Shown here one piece after another: positions 9,282 through 18,819 of a stretch of 64,000 nt of DNA (position 1 is the first letter of the stretch; the number at the start of each line of letters is the position of its first letter). Made by a program: the position numbers and the translations under genes. This stretch comes from RGIG3102 sp045633415 (GTDB lineage Bacteria; Bacillota; Clostridia; Oscillospirales; Ruminococcaceae). The stretch is from contig JAZQYH010000076.1 of the NCBI GenBank assembly GCA_045633415.1, positions 41,227 to 105,226 of the forward strand, written 5' to 3'. The notes below the pieces were generated by a model. The model was not told the DNA's origin. It was given only the letters and a program-made list of their open reading frames with translations, and searched no databases.

Positions 9282-10358
9282 ATGTTAAAATTAATTGCTA
9301 AATTACTGCTGTTTGTTCCTTTACTGGCAGGCATGATCTATGTATCTTACCGTGTGGACCCATCAGGATTGTTCTGGGGTGCAGGTTTTGAACGTATGGT
9401 ATGCGATTATATGCTGGATGGTAACTATGTAGATGGTTATCAACAGCTGGATGGTCGTGAACTGAATGAAATATATGCAAGGGAATGCGAATATTCACCA
9501 CAGGTTCTGGTGAATGGTTCCTCCAGAACATTGCAGATAGACTCCAGCTTTGTGAACGGAAAAACATTTTACAATGCAGCGAATGTAGGTGCTGATGTAT
9601 ACGATTTCTTCAACAGTTACTATATTTTCTCAAAAGAAGGTAAAGAACCGGAAATTTTCCTTATGGGTATAGATCCATGGATTTTTAATGACGGTGAAGA
9701 AAATCTGGATAAACGTAGCAATCCACAGCTATTCAATGAATTTATAGTTGAAATTATGGGATATGAATCATCAGACTATACACCTGAAAATGAAATTGAA
9801 AAGTTTGAGGCACTGCTTGACCCAAGTTATTTTCAGGCAAGTGTAGATACTTATTTTAGAAATAAAGATGCGTCAAATCAGCCTACAATTGTTGACAAAG
9901 CAGAGATTTATAACAGAACAGATATTATAAAATCACCAGATGGCTCTATTATTTATGACTTGAATTTCCGTACCCGACCACAGGAGATTGCAGACGGGGA
10001 TGCGCTTACAGCCGCCAACAACGACTTGTTAAGACTGGCTGATTTTGACCAGTTAAGCCCATATTATACAAAATTATTTGAAGATTTCATAAAATACCTT
10101 CAGGCTAAAGATATAAAAATTATATTCTTTTTGCCTTCATATCATCATTACTTATATTGGGAAGCCCAAGGAAATTATGAAAAATATCATTGCCTTTTTG
10201 AAGTGGAAGAATATATCCGACAAATGGGTGAATTGTATGATATACCTGTGTACGGTTCGTATGACCCTGATGCAGTAGGGCTTACAAACAAAGATTTTAT
10301 GGATGGTTTACATCTTCGATATGAATCATTAAAAAAAGTTTTACCAATTATAGAATAA
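9282..10358 (+). CDS. Extracytoplasmic AlgJ/DltD-like partner of the MBOAT acyltransferase
   Basis: 358 residues: one N-terminal hydrophobic anchor (residues 3-22) and then an extracellular domain. The fragment VLVNGSSRTLQID (Ser80-Ser81) resembles the nucleophile block of SGNH-type hydrolase folds. D341-G-L-H344 near the C-terminus matches the Asp-x-x-His catalytic pair of that fold. AlgJ, AlgX and DltD, the known partners of MBOAT proteins, use this arrangement to pass an acyl group to the glycan. It has GGAGG ahead of the ATG and follows the MBOAT gene by 12 bases. Overall similarity to a named family is not obvious by eye, so the assignment rests on motifs and context. Confidence 0.7.
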   Translation: MLKLIAKLLLFVPLLAGMIYVSYRVDPSGLFWGAGFERMVCDYMLDGNYVDGYQQLDGRELNEIYARECEYSPQVLVNGSSRTLQIDSSFVNGKTFYNAANVGADVYDFFNSYYIFSKEGKEPEIFLMGIDPWIFNDGEENLDKRSNPQLFNEFIVEIMGYESSDYTPENEIEKFEALLDPSYFQASVDTYFRNKDASNQPTIVDKAEIYNRTDIIKSPDGSIIYDLNFRTRPQEIADGDALTAANNDLLRLADFDQLSPYYTKLFEDFIKYLQAKDIKIIFFLPSYHHYLYWEAQGNYEKYHCLFEVEEYIRQMGELYDIPVYGSYDPDAVGLTNKDFMDGLHLRYESLKKVLPIIE

Positions 10359-10373
10359 AAAGGAGAAAAAATT

Positions 10374-10700
10374 ATGCCACAGATTATTGTAAAAGGTGTA
10401 AATGAACAGGAAGTTAAATCACTTGCTATGGACACAGCTGCAAAACTGGGTCAGATTGTAGATTGCCCAGCAGACTGGTTTGTTTTTGACTGGCAGCAGG
10501 CAAAATTCTTTGATTTCTCCGGTGAAATCAAACACTGGCCTGTAGTACAGGTGTGGTGGTTCAGTCGTCCACAGGAAGTACAGGATGCAGTTGCAAAAAC
10601 ACTGAATGATTACTTTGTAGGTCTGGGATATCCAGGCAGCCAGATAAGCTTCCATATATTTGAATACTCTTCATACTATGAAGAAGGGGAACATTTCTAA
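10374..10700 (+). CDS. DUF1904 family protein
   Basis: 108-residue small protein beginning MPQIIVKGVNEQEV, with the DUF1904 pattern: a proline immediately after Met, a WFVFDW segment and VQVWWFSRPQEVQDAVAKTL. The N-terminal proline and size recall the tautomerase fold, but no enzymatic activity is established for DUF1904. It is the last gene of the polysaccharide operon (AGGAG ribosome site, 15-base gap) and is closed by a terminator 13 bases downstream. Its link to glycan synthesis is positional only. Confidence 0.78.
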   Translation: MPQIIVKGVNEQEVKSLAMDTAAKLGQIVDCPADWFVFDWQQAKFFDFSGEIKHWPVVQVWWFSRPQEVQDAVAKTLNDYFVGLGYPGSQISFHIFEYSSYYEEGEHF

Positions 10701-10713
10701 AAACTTTACTTAC

Positions 10714-10743
10714 AGCCATCGGTGCATTACTGCACTGATGGCT
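10714..10743 (+). terminator. Rho-independent terminator of the polysaccharide operon
   Basis: 13-bp stem AGCCATCGGTGCA / TGCACTGATGGCT (one G-T pair) with a TTAC loop, followed by TTTTAT. It lies directly after the DUF1904 gene. Confidence 0.88.
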
Positions 10744-10929
10744 TTTTATGTTATTAAATTAATTTTATTTGATACGGTTTTACAAAAAATTTACCGCGTT
10801 TTACACATATTTTACAAAAATGCTTCAAATCAAAGACAAGTCAGTGTTTGTGTGATAAAATATATTATATAAATATAAATAAAATTTTACTGTTTGGATG
10901 AGTGAACGGTATGTTACCGGGAGGTAAAA

Positions 10930-12564
10930 ATGAGTATAAATGATATTCTGTCATTATGTGGCGGTCTGGGTATGTTTTTGTTTGGCATGCATCTTATGAG
11001 CGATGGTCTTGAAGCCGCCGCAGGCGAAAAGATGAAAAGACTGATGGAAAAATTAACATCTACCACAATGAAAGGTGTTATTATTGGTACTGTTATTACT
11101 GCTCTTATCCAGTCTTCATCTGCTACAACAGTTATGCTGGTTGGTTTTGTAAACTCTGGGCTTATGACTTTATCCCAGACGGTAGGTATTATTATGGGTG
11201 CCAACATTGGTGCAACTATGAACGGTGTTCTGCTGGCTGTAGGTATAGGTGAGCTGGCACCTGCCATTGTGTTTGCAGGTGCTGTGCTGATTATGTTCTG
11301 TAAACAGGAAAAGCTAAAACAGATTGGTAACATTATCATCGGTCTTGGTATCCTGTTCCTTGGTATGAATATGATGAGCGGTGCCATGGCAGATTTAAGA
11401 GATTCAGAGGCTTTCCTGAATCTTATTACCACATTTAAAAATCCTCTTGTCGGCGTTGCTGTTGGTACTGTGTTTACGGCTGTTATCCAGTCTTCATCTG
11501 CTACAGTAGGTATTCTTGAAAGTCTTGCACTGGCAGGTCTTGTAGGTTTGGACAGTAGTATTTATGTAATGTTTGGTGCCACTATCGGTACATGTATCAC
11601 AGCGGCTATTGCTTCTATAGGCACAAGCACAAATGCAAAACGTGTTGCTGCTATCCACCTGTTGTTCAACGTAATCGGTACTGTAGTGTTTGTAGCTGGC
11701 TGTCAGGTCTTCCCATTTGTTGCTCTGGTGGAAAAAATGTTCCCTAACTCTGTTTCTGTACAGATAGCAAATGCCCACGTTATTTTCAAAATAGTTACTA
11801 CAGTAATTCTTTTCCCATTTGCAGGCTGGCTGGTAAAAGCGGCAAATGTGATAATCAAGGATAAACAGCAGCGGGAACAGCGCCCATCTATCTCTGACAG
11901 GGCAAAGACCGTGGCCGGCTACAATGTTGGTAGCAGTGCCATTGCAATTTCTCTTGTAAGAGACGAAGTTAACTACATGTATGATATCGCCCGCAAAAAC
12001 ATGGAAATGGGTTTTGATTCTGTTTTGAATAAAGATGTATCCACTTACGAAGAAATACATGAAAATGAAAGGGAACTGGATAGAGTACATAAAGAAGTAT
12101 CCAGATTTATTTCAGGCGTTATTTCAAATCAGATGCCAGCCAGAGACAGTGAAATTATCAGTGGTTACTTTGGTATTATAGGCGATATTGAACGTATCGG
12201 CGACCATGCAATGAATCTGGCTGATTATACCAAAATGCTGGAAGGACAAGGCGTTTCTTTCTCTGAACGTGCAGTTGGCGAAATTCAGCAGATGAAAGAA
12301 ATTACCCGGAATTCTATGGATTTACTTGTTGGTGATAAACGTGAAGAGGCAAATGAATTACTGGTAAGCGTATCCAAGGCAGAACAGAAAATTGATGATA
12401 TGACAGATACATACCGCATAGCACAGATGAACAGAATGAAAACAACTACCTGTGCACCTGAAGCAAGTATTATCTACGCACAGATGCTGACAGACTTTGA
12501 ACGTATCGGTGACCATCTGCTGAATATTGCAGAAGACTTTGCAAAAATGTATTCCAAAAATTAA
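10930..12564 (+). CDS. Na/phosphate symporter family protein with PhoU-like C-terminus (copy 1)
   Basis: 544 residues. The membrane half (to about residue 320) has the inverted repeat of Na+/Pi cotransporters, each repeat marked by QSSSAT (QSSSATTVMLVGFVNSG and QSSSATVGILES). The cytoplasmic half (about 345-544) is a PhoU-like helical domain with FERIGDH and IERIGDHAMN metal-binding repeats. It probably imports phosphate with sodium, or senses it. GGGAGG precedes the ATG. It is a single-gene unit with terminators on both sides. A paralogue of exactly the same length lies at 34487-36121. Confidence 0.92.
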   Translation: MSINDILSLCGGLGMFLFGMHLMSDGLEAAAGEKMKRLMEKLTSTTMKGVIIGTVITALIQSSSATTVMLVGFVNSGLMTLSQTVGIIMGANIGATMNGVLLAVGIGELAPAIVFAGAVLIMFCKQEKLKQIGNIIIGLGILFLGMNMMSGAMADLRDSEAFLNLITTFKNPLVGVAVGTVFTAVIQSSSATVGILESLALAGLVGLDSSIYVMFGATIGTCITAAIASIGTSTNAKRVAAIHLLFNVIGTVVFVAGCQVFPFVALVEKMFPNSVSVQIANAHVIFKIVTTVILFPFAGWLVKAANVIIKDKQQREQRPSISDRAKTVAGYNVGSSAIAISLVRDEVNYMYDIARKNMEMGFDSVLNKDVSTYEEIHENERELDRVHKEVSRFISGVISNQMPARDSEIISGYFGIIGDIERIGDHAMNLADYTKMLEGQGVSFSERAVGEIQQMKEITRNSMDLLVGDKREEANELLVSVSKAEQKIDDMTDTYRIAQMNRMKTTTCAPEASIIYAQMLTDFERIGDHLLNIAEDFAKMYSKN

Positions 12565-12569
12565 TATTA

Positions 12570-12597
12570 AACAGGCTGGCAACAGCCTGTTTTTTTA
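12570..12597 (+). terminator. Terminator of Na/Pi symporter copy 1
   Basis: ACAGGCT/AGCCTGT stem with a six-base loop, extended by an A-T pair and followed by a run of seven T. It begins six bases after the stop codon. Confidence 0.9.
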
Positions 12598-12692
12598 TTG
12601 TTTTTATCTTTTTCAGCAGAAATTCACATAACATTCAACTTTATGGTATATAATATAGCTGTAAAAATTTGCTTTTTTATAAGGGGTAAAAT

Positions 12693-14405
12693 ATGAAAAA
12701 AATAATTTCTTTGCTTCTTGCTGTTACACTGATGGCAATGGCTTTTACAGCCTGTGGCGATGGCAAATCCAGTGGCGGCACAGAAGTAACATATACAGGT
12801 ATTCAGCTGTCTGATGATGGCATTCTGGTAGGCGGCGAGGCTGCTTCTACAGACCCATCCAGTGCAGTATATGTATCCAACGATATTATCTTCTATATGG
12901 AAGGTCAGGGTGCAGAATATGGCGAAGGTGAAGCAGATGAAAGCCATTCACAGCAGGAAGCTGACAAGCACACAGTTATCAATATTACACAGCGGGGCAA
13001 CTACACAATCAGTGGCAGTATTTCCCATGGTCAGATTGCAGTAAATCTGGGGGAAGATGCAAAAAAAGACCCAGATGCTGTGGTAAATATTACACTTAAC
13101 AATGCTGATATTACATGTACAGTGGCACCTGCTATTATATGCCATAAAGCGTATGAATGTGGTGATGATAATCTGGATACAGCAACAAAAGATGTAGACA
13201 CATCAAAAGCTGGCTTTAATATCACTGTTGCTGACGGTAGTGTAAACAATATAAGCGGCGCTCATGTTGCTAAAATTTACAAGCCGGGCACAACAGATAA
13301 ACTGCATAAATACGATGCCGCTATTCAGTCTATGGTAAGTATGAATATCAATGGTAACGATGGTATTATCAACCTTACAGCTGACAACGAAGGTATCGAA
13401 ACAAAAATGCATATGACAATCAATGGTGGTCAAATCAATATCCACTCTGCTGATGATGCGCTGAATGCTGGTGAAGACGGTGTAAGTGTTATTACAATAA
13501 ACGACGGTAAACTGTTGGCTGATTCCAACGGTGGTGTTGAAGGTGATGGCATTGACTCCAACGGCTGGCTGGTTGTAAATGGTGGCTATGTATCAGCTTT
13601 TGGCAACAGCAAAAGCATGGACTCTGGTCTGGATAGTGATAACGGCGTTTATATCAACGGTGGTATCGTGTTTGCAACAGGCAATATGTACGACGAAATT
13701 TCACAGGACAGCCAGCAGAACTTTGTTGTATTTAACTTTGCTTCACCTGTCACAACAGGCGAATTCGCAGTGCTTAAATCCATTGATGACAAACCTGTAG
13801 CAGCGCTTGAAAGCAAGGCTGGCGGCACAAACTGGATTTACTCTTCTCCACTGCTTACAGCTGGTTACTATACACTGCATAAAGCACAGTCAGTTACAGG
13901 TGATGCTGTAAACGGTGTATATGGTGGTATCACAGCCACAGATGGCGAAGTTCAGATGGGCTACTTATCCACAGGCACAATGGGTGGCTTTGGCGGTATG
14001 ATGGGCGGTCAGCGACCACAGGGCGATTTTGATATGGGCAATAGGCCGGAAGATTTTGACCCTTCACAGGTGCCACAGTGGAATATGGGTGGCTTTGATA
14101 TGGATAATATGCCAGAGGATTTTGACTTTTCACAGATGCCACAAGGCGACAAAGGCGGCAGACCACAGGGTGATAAAGGTAACAGACCACAAGGCGATTT
14201 CAATATGGGTGATTTCCCAGACAAAGGACAGATGCCAGAAAACTTTGGCGGCATGGTAAAACCTGAAGGCATGCCGGAAAACTTTAATTTTGCTGGTACG
14301 ACACAGCAGAATGGTGTAAACATTCCTGTGCGGCAGGAAAAGATATTTACCATTGCAAAAGGTGCAAACTTTTTCAGTGGCATAACAGAATATATTGAAG
14401 CATAA
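12693..14405 (+). CDS. Secreted lipoprotein with Cthe_2159-type carbohydrate-binding beta-helix
   Basis: 570 residues. The signal peptide ends in a lipobox-like AFTAC with Cys21, so it is probably a lipid-anchored surface protein. The body (about residues 30-440) is rich in repeating short beta-strands such as DGIINLTADNEGIETK, GGQINIHSADDALNAGEDG and GDGIDSNGWLVVNGG. This is the DUF4353/Cthe_2159 polysaccharide-binding parallel beta-helix. From about residue 440 to 540 comes a low-complexity Gly/Met/Asp/Pro/Gln-rich tract with repeated PQGD, DFDMGN, MPEDFD and GDKGGRPQGDKG units. The partner glycan is unknown. It precedes the ABC exporter genes but has its own terminator, so co-transcription is unlikely. 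Confidence 0.8.
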   Translation: MKKIISLLLAVTLMAMAFTACGDGKSSGGTEVTYTGIQLSDDGILVGGEAASTDPSSAVYVSNDIIFYMEGQGAEYGEGEADESHSQQEADKHTVINITQRGNYTISGSISHGQIAVNLGEDAKKDPDAVVNITLNNADITCTVAPAIICHKAYECGDDNLDTATKDVDTSKAGFNITVADGSVNNISGAHVAKIYKPGTTDKLHKYDAAIQSMVSMNINGNDGIINLTADNEGIETKMHMTINGGQINIHSADDALNAGEDGVSVITINDGKLLADSNGGVEGDGIDSNGWLVVNGGYVSAFGNSKSMDSGLDSDNGVYINGGIVFATGNMYDEISQDSQQNFVVFNFASPVTTGEFAVLKSIDDKPVAALESKAGGTNWIYSSPLLTAGYYTLHKAQSVTGDAVNGVYGGITATDGEVQMGYLSTGTMGGFGGMMGGQRPQGDFDMGNRPEDFDPSQVPQWNMGGFDMDNMPEDFDFSQMPQGDKGGRPQGDKGNRPQGDFNMGDFPDKGQMPENFGGMVKPEGMPENFNFAGTTQQNGVNIPVRQEKIFTIAKGANFFSGITEYIEA

Positions 14406-14421
14406 TTTAAATAAAATAGCG

Positions 14422-14458
14422 TAAAAACACCTTGCAGTTAATCTGCAGGGTGTTTTTA
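14422..14458 (+). terminator. Terminator after the carbohydrate-binding lipoprotein
   Basis: Long stem made of TAAAAACACCTTGCAG paired with CTGCAGGGTGTTTTTA (one wobble) around a short TTAAT loop. The T run is contained in the 3' arm. Confidence 0.88.
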
Positions 14459-14568
14459 CATATTATTACTGTGTAAACTTTGTAAAAAAATAAAAATAGA
14501 TATTGCAGAATTTAAAAATATGGTATAATTAAATGAATAAAAAGAATTTTTTTGCAGGATGATGACAG

Positions 14569-15270
14569 ATGGCTTTTATTGAATTTAAAGATGTATGTAA
14601 AACATATCAGATGGGCGAAGTAGAAATCAAAGCCCTTGATAATATAAATTTCCAGATTGAAAAAGGGGAGTTTGTTGTAATACTGGGTGCTTCAGGTGCT
14701 GGTAAGACAACAATCCTTAACCTGCTTGGCGGTATGGATACACTTTCCAGCGGTACTATACAGGTAGATGGCCGTGATGTGTCACGCTCCAACGACAAAG
14801 AGCTTTGCGAATACCGCCGTCATGACATCGGCTTTGTGTTCCAGTTTTATAACCTTGTGCAGAACCTTACTGCCCTTGAAAATGTGGAGCTTGCAAGACA
14901 AATTTGTAAAAACCCACTGGATGGTAACGAAGTGCTGTCTCTGGTAGGTCTTGACCAGAGAAAAAACAACTTCCCATCACAGCTTTCAGGTGGTGAACAG
15001 CAACGTGTTGCCATTGCCCGTGCCGTTGCCAAAAATCCTAAGCTTCTGCTGTGTGACGAACCTACAGGTGCCCTTGACTATGTAACTGGTAAACAGGTTC
15101 TTAAAGTATTGCAGGATATGTCAGTGGAAAAGAATATGACGGTGGTTATGATTACACATAATGCCGCCCTTGCAGATATGGGCCAGAAAATTATCAAAGT
15201 ACGCAGTGGCCGTATCGAAGATATTATAATCAACCCTAATCCAAAGAATATAGAGGATATTGAATACTGA
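14569..15270 (+). CDS. ABC transporter ATP-binding protein (MacB/LolD-type)
   Basis: 233 residues with all nucleotide-binding motifs: Walker A GASGAGKTT (about residues 41-49), signature LSGGEQQR, Walker B LLLCDEPTGALD and the switch His in MITHN. The EPTGALD and LNLLGGMDTLSSG segments place it in the MacB/LolCDE/FtsE-type group, which pairs with FtsX-like permeases and usually does mechanotransmission or export rather than import. Its stop codon overlaps the start of the giant permease by one base, so the two form one transporter. The substrate is unknown. Confidence 0.92.
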   Translation: MAFIEFKDVCKTYQMGEVEIKALDNINFQIEKGEFVVILGASGAGKTTILNLLGGMDTLSSGTIQVDGRDVSRSNDKELCEYRRHDIGFVFQFYNLVQNLTALENVELARQICKNPLDGNEVLSLVGLDQRKNNFPSQLSGGEQQRVAIARAVAKNPKLLLCDEPTGALDYVTGKQVLKVLQDMSVEKNMTVVMITHNAALADMGQKIIKVRSGRIEDIIINPNPKNIEDIEY

Positions 15271-18200
15271 TGTTCCATAAAGATACCTTTCGACTTATAA
15301 GAAAAACGCTGAAAAGGTTTGTTACCATAGTGCTTATTGTTCTTATAGGTGTAGCATTTATGGTGGGTCTTATGAGCAGCTCGCCAACTATGCTTTCCAG
15401 CGTTGACAAATATTATGACCAGACCAATTTTATGGATGTACAGCTGTATTCTTCCTTTGGTTTTGATGACAGGGATGTAAAAGTCCTCAAGAAAGCAGAG
15501 CAGATTAAAGATGTATACCCAACCCGTTTTGTTGATGTTTATTCAAAAATCGGGGACAGGTCTCTGGTAACACGTGTACAGGAAGCACACAGTGATGTAA
15601 ACAAAGTTCAGCTTATGGAGGGCCGTATGCCTTATGGTCCGCAGGAAGCTCTGGCACTGGGCTCTTCATCTTTTGGCAGTGTTTATTCTGTGGGGGATAA
15701 AGTAAGCCTTTATCTTGAAGATTCTGATATTTCAGAATCCCTTGCCTACACTGAATACGAAATAGTTGGTATTGCCCGTACACCGCAGTATATGGCATCC
15801 AGCAGGGAGACATCCACACTCAATAACCTTGGTCTTGATACTGTTATTTTTGTAAATGACTCCTCCTTTGTGGCTGATTATTACACATCTATCTATCTGG
15901 TGCTGAAAGACACACAGCCACTGGAATCTTTTACAGACGAATACAAGGATTTTGTAGAGGATTCTCTGGATGATTTAAGCAGTGTGTTTAAAAAACAGCA
16001 GGTTGTCCGCAGAGATGAAACTATAGAAGAAGTAATCCGGGAGATTGAAGATGGGGAAAGAGAGATGGAAGAAGAAATCTCCAAAGCCCAGAAAGAAATC
16101 GATGACGGACGCCAGCAGCTGGAAGATGCTTACATACAGATTCTGGTTGCCGAGGCTCAGATAGAAAGCAGTGAAAAACAGATTACCGAAGGCGAAAAAC
16201 GGCTTATTGAAGGTGAAAAACAGCTGGCAGATGGTGAAAGACAGCTGGAAGACGGCAAAAAGAAAATCGAAGAAGAAACAGGTATGTCCTTCAACGAAGC
16301 TTCCAACACCATTAAAACAGCTTATGGTATGTATGTTCTCGTTGAAACAATGACAAGCGAAGACAGCAATGCAACTGTACAGGAAGAAATTGACGCAAAA
16401 AAAGAACAGCGCACAGAACTCCAGACAGAAAATGCAACACTGACCGCAGAAAATATTTCGCTGAATCAGGAAATCAACCAGCTTAAAACAGCCAACCAGA
16501 CTCTTCAAAACGAAAATGTACAGCTGGAAGAACAGAATAAACAGCTGGAAGAACAGAATAAACAGCTGGAAGCTGATGGCAAAACAGATGAAGTGCTGAC
16601 AAACAAGCTGATTATTACCAACAACCAGACAACTATTGAACTGAATAAGTTGAAAATTTCCACAAATGAAACAGCAATAGAAGAAAAAAATGCCAAAGTG
16701 GAAAGCAACAGTGAAAAAATAGAAGAAAATAACCGGCAGATTTCAACACTGAGAACTGAAATTTCCAGTCTTGAATCTGTAAGTGCTTTTATCGGAAACG
16801 AAACTCTGGCGGAAATACCTGCCATGATTGATGAAATGTTTGGCGGCGATATAGAGTCTGTGTATAATGCAATTCTTCAGATGGAAGATGCACAGGTGGA
16901 AATTGCCGCAGGTAAAAAAGAAATTGAATCTGGCAGAGAAGAACTGGAAACAGGCAAAAAACAGATACAGGAAGCTAAAAAACAGCTGTCTGATGGTCGT
17001 GTAGAATACGAAAAAGGTAAAAAAGAACTGGAAGACGGACAGAAAGAACTGAACGAAAAACGGGAAGAAGCCAGAATTGAACTTGCAAAAGCCAGACAGC
17101 AACTGGAAGAATTGCCAGATGCACAGTGGACTGTGCTGGACAGGGATATGCATTATTCCACATATATGTTTGAAAATAATGCAGAGCAGATGGCTAAAAT
17201 CGGTTATGTATTCCCTATACTGTTCTTCCTTGTGGCCGCCCTTGTTTGTATGACAACTATGAAACGCCTTGTAGACGAAGAACGCTCACAGATGGGTGTA
17301 TTTTCTGCCCTTGGTTTTTCAAAAAATAAAATCATCAGCAAATATGTGATTTATGCATTTACAGCCAGTCTTATGGGCAGTCTGGTGGCTATACCTATAG
17401 GTATGGCAATATTCCCTACAGTTATTTATTTCTGTTGGCGCCTTATGTATGACCTGCCGGATATGGCTCTTACAATGCCTGCATCTATAGCTGTGCTGGG
17501 TGTATGTTCCTTTACACTGCTTATGGTTGCAGTTACATATATGGTTGCACGCAGTGTGCTGAAAGACAACCCAAGCAGCCTTATGCGACCAAAAGCACCT
17601 AGAGGTGCCACAAAGGTATTTATTGAATATATACCTTTTATCTGGCAGAAACTCTCCTTTACATCCAAAGTTACAGCCAGAAATATCATCCGCTACAAGA
17701 GCCGTTTCTTTATGACAGTTATTGGTGTGGCAGGCTGTACAAGTTTGCTGGTACTGGGCTTTGCTATCAAAGGTTCCATTTCACAGGTAGTTTCCATCCA
17801 GTACGGTAACATTATCACTCACGATACTGTAATGACTCTGGAAGATGATGATTATCTTACAGAGATTATGAACAAGCTGGACAAAGATGATAATGTTCAT
17901 CGGGCGGCACCTTACATGACTTATTCTTCACTGGTGTATATGGACAGTGAGGACAAGGCAATACAGGTGTATGTAATGGACCACAACACTGTGGACGATG
18001 CCTTTGATTTAAGACAGAGAAAGGACAAAGAGCCACTGTCTGTTAAAAAAGGTGTTGTTATCAGCGAAAAATTTGCCAAGCTGAATAATATTTCAGCAGG
18101 TGACAGCATAACAATAGAATCTTCAAACGGTATCAAAAAACAGGTTGAAGTTGAAGGCATATGCGAAATGTATACCCAGCATTACTTGTTTATCAGTCAG

Positions 18201-18767
18201 GATATGTACGAAGAAACCTTTGAAGAATCTGTGGTATATGACAATATTGCTATCACCAGTGGTGACAGCGAGTCAGTGATTTCCAGATACAACGAACTCA
18301 GCGGTGTGAAAAATGTGGCTGACTTTACAGCTATGAAAGCTACCTTTGACAATATGTTTGACTCTCTGGATATTATCATTCTGGTAATTATTCTGGCGGC
18401 AGGCTCACTGGCGCTGGTGGTAATTACTAACCTTACAGAAGTAAATATTTCAGAACGTATACGCGAAATTGCTACACTGAAGGTTCTTGGTTTCAATAAC
18501 GGGGAAGTTTATTCTTATATTTTCAAGGAAGTATTTATACTGTCTCTTATAGGTATGCTGGTAGGGTTGCCGTTTGGCAAACTGGAGCTTACCTTTGTAA
18601 TGGATATTATTGATATGGAAATGGTAATGTTCCCTACTATAATACAGCCATCTAGCTATCTGTTTGGCTTTGCAATAACACTGGTATTTACAATCCTGGT
18701 TATTCTCCTTATGAGAAAAACTCTGCGTAATGTCCAGATGGTAGAATCACTGAAAAGTGTAGAATAA
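15270..18767 (+). CDS. FtsX/MacB-type ABC permease with giant extracellular coiled coil
   Basis: 1165 residues. It has an N-terminal transmembrane helix (about 13-34), a periplasm-like domain, then a long Gln/Glu/Lys-rich coiled coil (about residues 250-615) with near-tandem EEQNKQL repeats and many ENxxL heptads. Two FtsX-type membrane blocks follow, about 640-750 and 1030-1155. The second contains the conserved ERIREIATLKVLGF coupling segment, and a matching SQMGVFSALGFSK segment lies in the first. Ordinary MacB-like permeases are far shorter, so the coiled coil is an insertion between the first helix and the first block. The topology suggests that it extends outside the cell. It is coupled to the ATPase gene by a one-base overlap. 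Confidence 0.88.
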   Translation: MFHKDTFRLIRKTLKRFVTIVLIVLIGVAFMVGLMSSSPTMLSSVDKYYDQTNFMDVQLYSSFGFDDRDVKVLKKAEQIKDVYPTRFVDVYSKIGDRSLVTRVQEAHSDVNKVQLMEGRMPYGPQEALALGSSSFGSVYSVGDKVSLYLEDSDISESLAYTEYEIVGIARTPQYMASSRETSTLNNLGLDTVIFVNDSSFVADYYTSIYLVLKDTQPLESFTDEYKDFVEDSLDDLSSVFKKQQVVRRDETIEEVIREIEDGEREMEEEISKAQKEIDDGRQQLEDAYIQILVAEAQIESSEKQITEGEKRLIEGEKQLADGERQLEDGKKKIEEETGMSFNEASNTIKTAYGMYVLVETMTSEDSNATVQEEIDAKKEQRTELQTENATLTAENISLNQEINQLKTANQTLQNENVQLEEQNKQLEEQNKQLEADGKTDEVLTNKLIITNNQTTIELNKLKISTNETAIEEKNAKVESNSEKIEENNRQISTLRTEISSLESVSAFIGNETLAEIPAMIDEMFGGDIESVYNAILQMEDAQVEIAAGKKEIESGREELETGKKQIQEAKKQLSDGRVEYEKGKKELEDGQKELNEKREEARIELAKARQQLEELPDAQWTVLDRDMHYSTYMFENNAEQMAKIGYVFPILFFLVAALVCMTTMKRLVDEERSQMGVFSALGFSKNKIISKYVIYAFTASLMGSLVAIPIGMAIFPTVIYFCWRLMYDLPDMALTMPASIAVLGVCSFTLLMVAVTYMVARSVLKDNPSSLMRPKAPRGATKVFIEYIPFIWQKLSFTSKVTARNIIRYKSRFFMTVIGVAGCTSLLVLGFAIKGSISQVVSIQYGNIITHDTVMTLEDDDYLTEIMNKLDKDDNVHRAAPYMTYSSLVYMDSEDKAIQVYVMDHNTVDDAFDLRQRKDKEPLSVKKGVVISEKFAKLNNISAGDSITIESSNGIKKQVEVEGICEMYTQHYLFISQDMYEETFEESVVYDNIAITSGDSESVISRYNELSGVKNVADFTAMKATFDNMFDSLDIIILVIILAAGSLALVVITNLTEVNISERIREIATLKVLGFNNGEVYSYIFKEVFILSLIGMLVGLPFGKLELTFVMDIIDMEMVMFPTIIQPSSYLFGFAITLVFTILVILLMRKTLRNVQMVESLKSVE

Positions 18768-18773
18768 AAAAAT

Positions 18774-18802
18774 AAAGCCTGCTTTGTAAAACAGCAGGCT
18801 TT
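18774..18802. terminator. Bidirectional terminator between the ABC permease and the minus-strand addBA cluster
   Basis: AAAGCCTGCT/AGCAGGCTTT, 10-bp stem with a nine-base loop. It is followed by TTTTATTTT on the plus strand and a T-rich run on the minus strand, so it serves both converging units. Confidence 0.88.
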
Positions 18803-18819
18803 TTATTTTGTGTAATATT

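Noticed and set aside
16505..17163. Minus-strand frames opposite the permease coiled coil
   Set aside because: Serine/phenylalanine-rich shadows of the Glu/Gln/Lys-rich repeat region.
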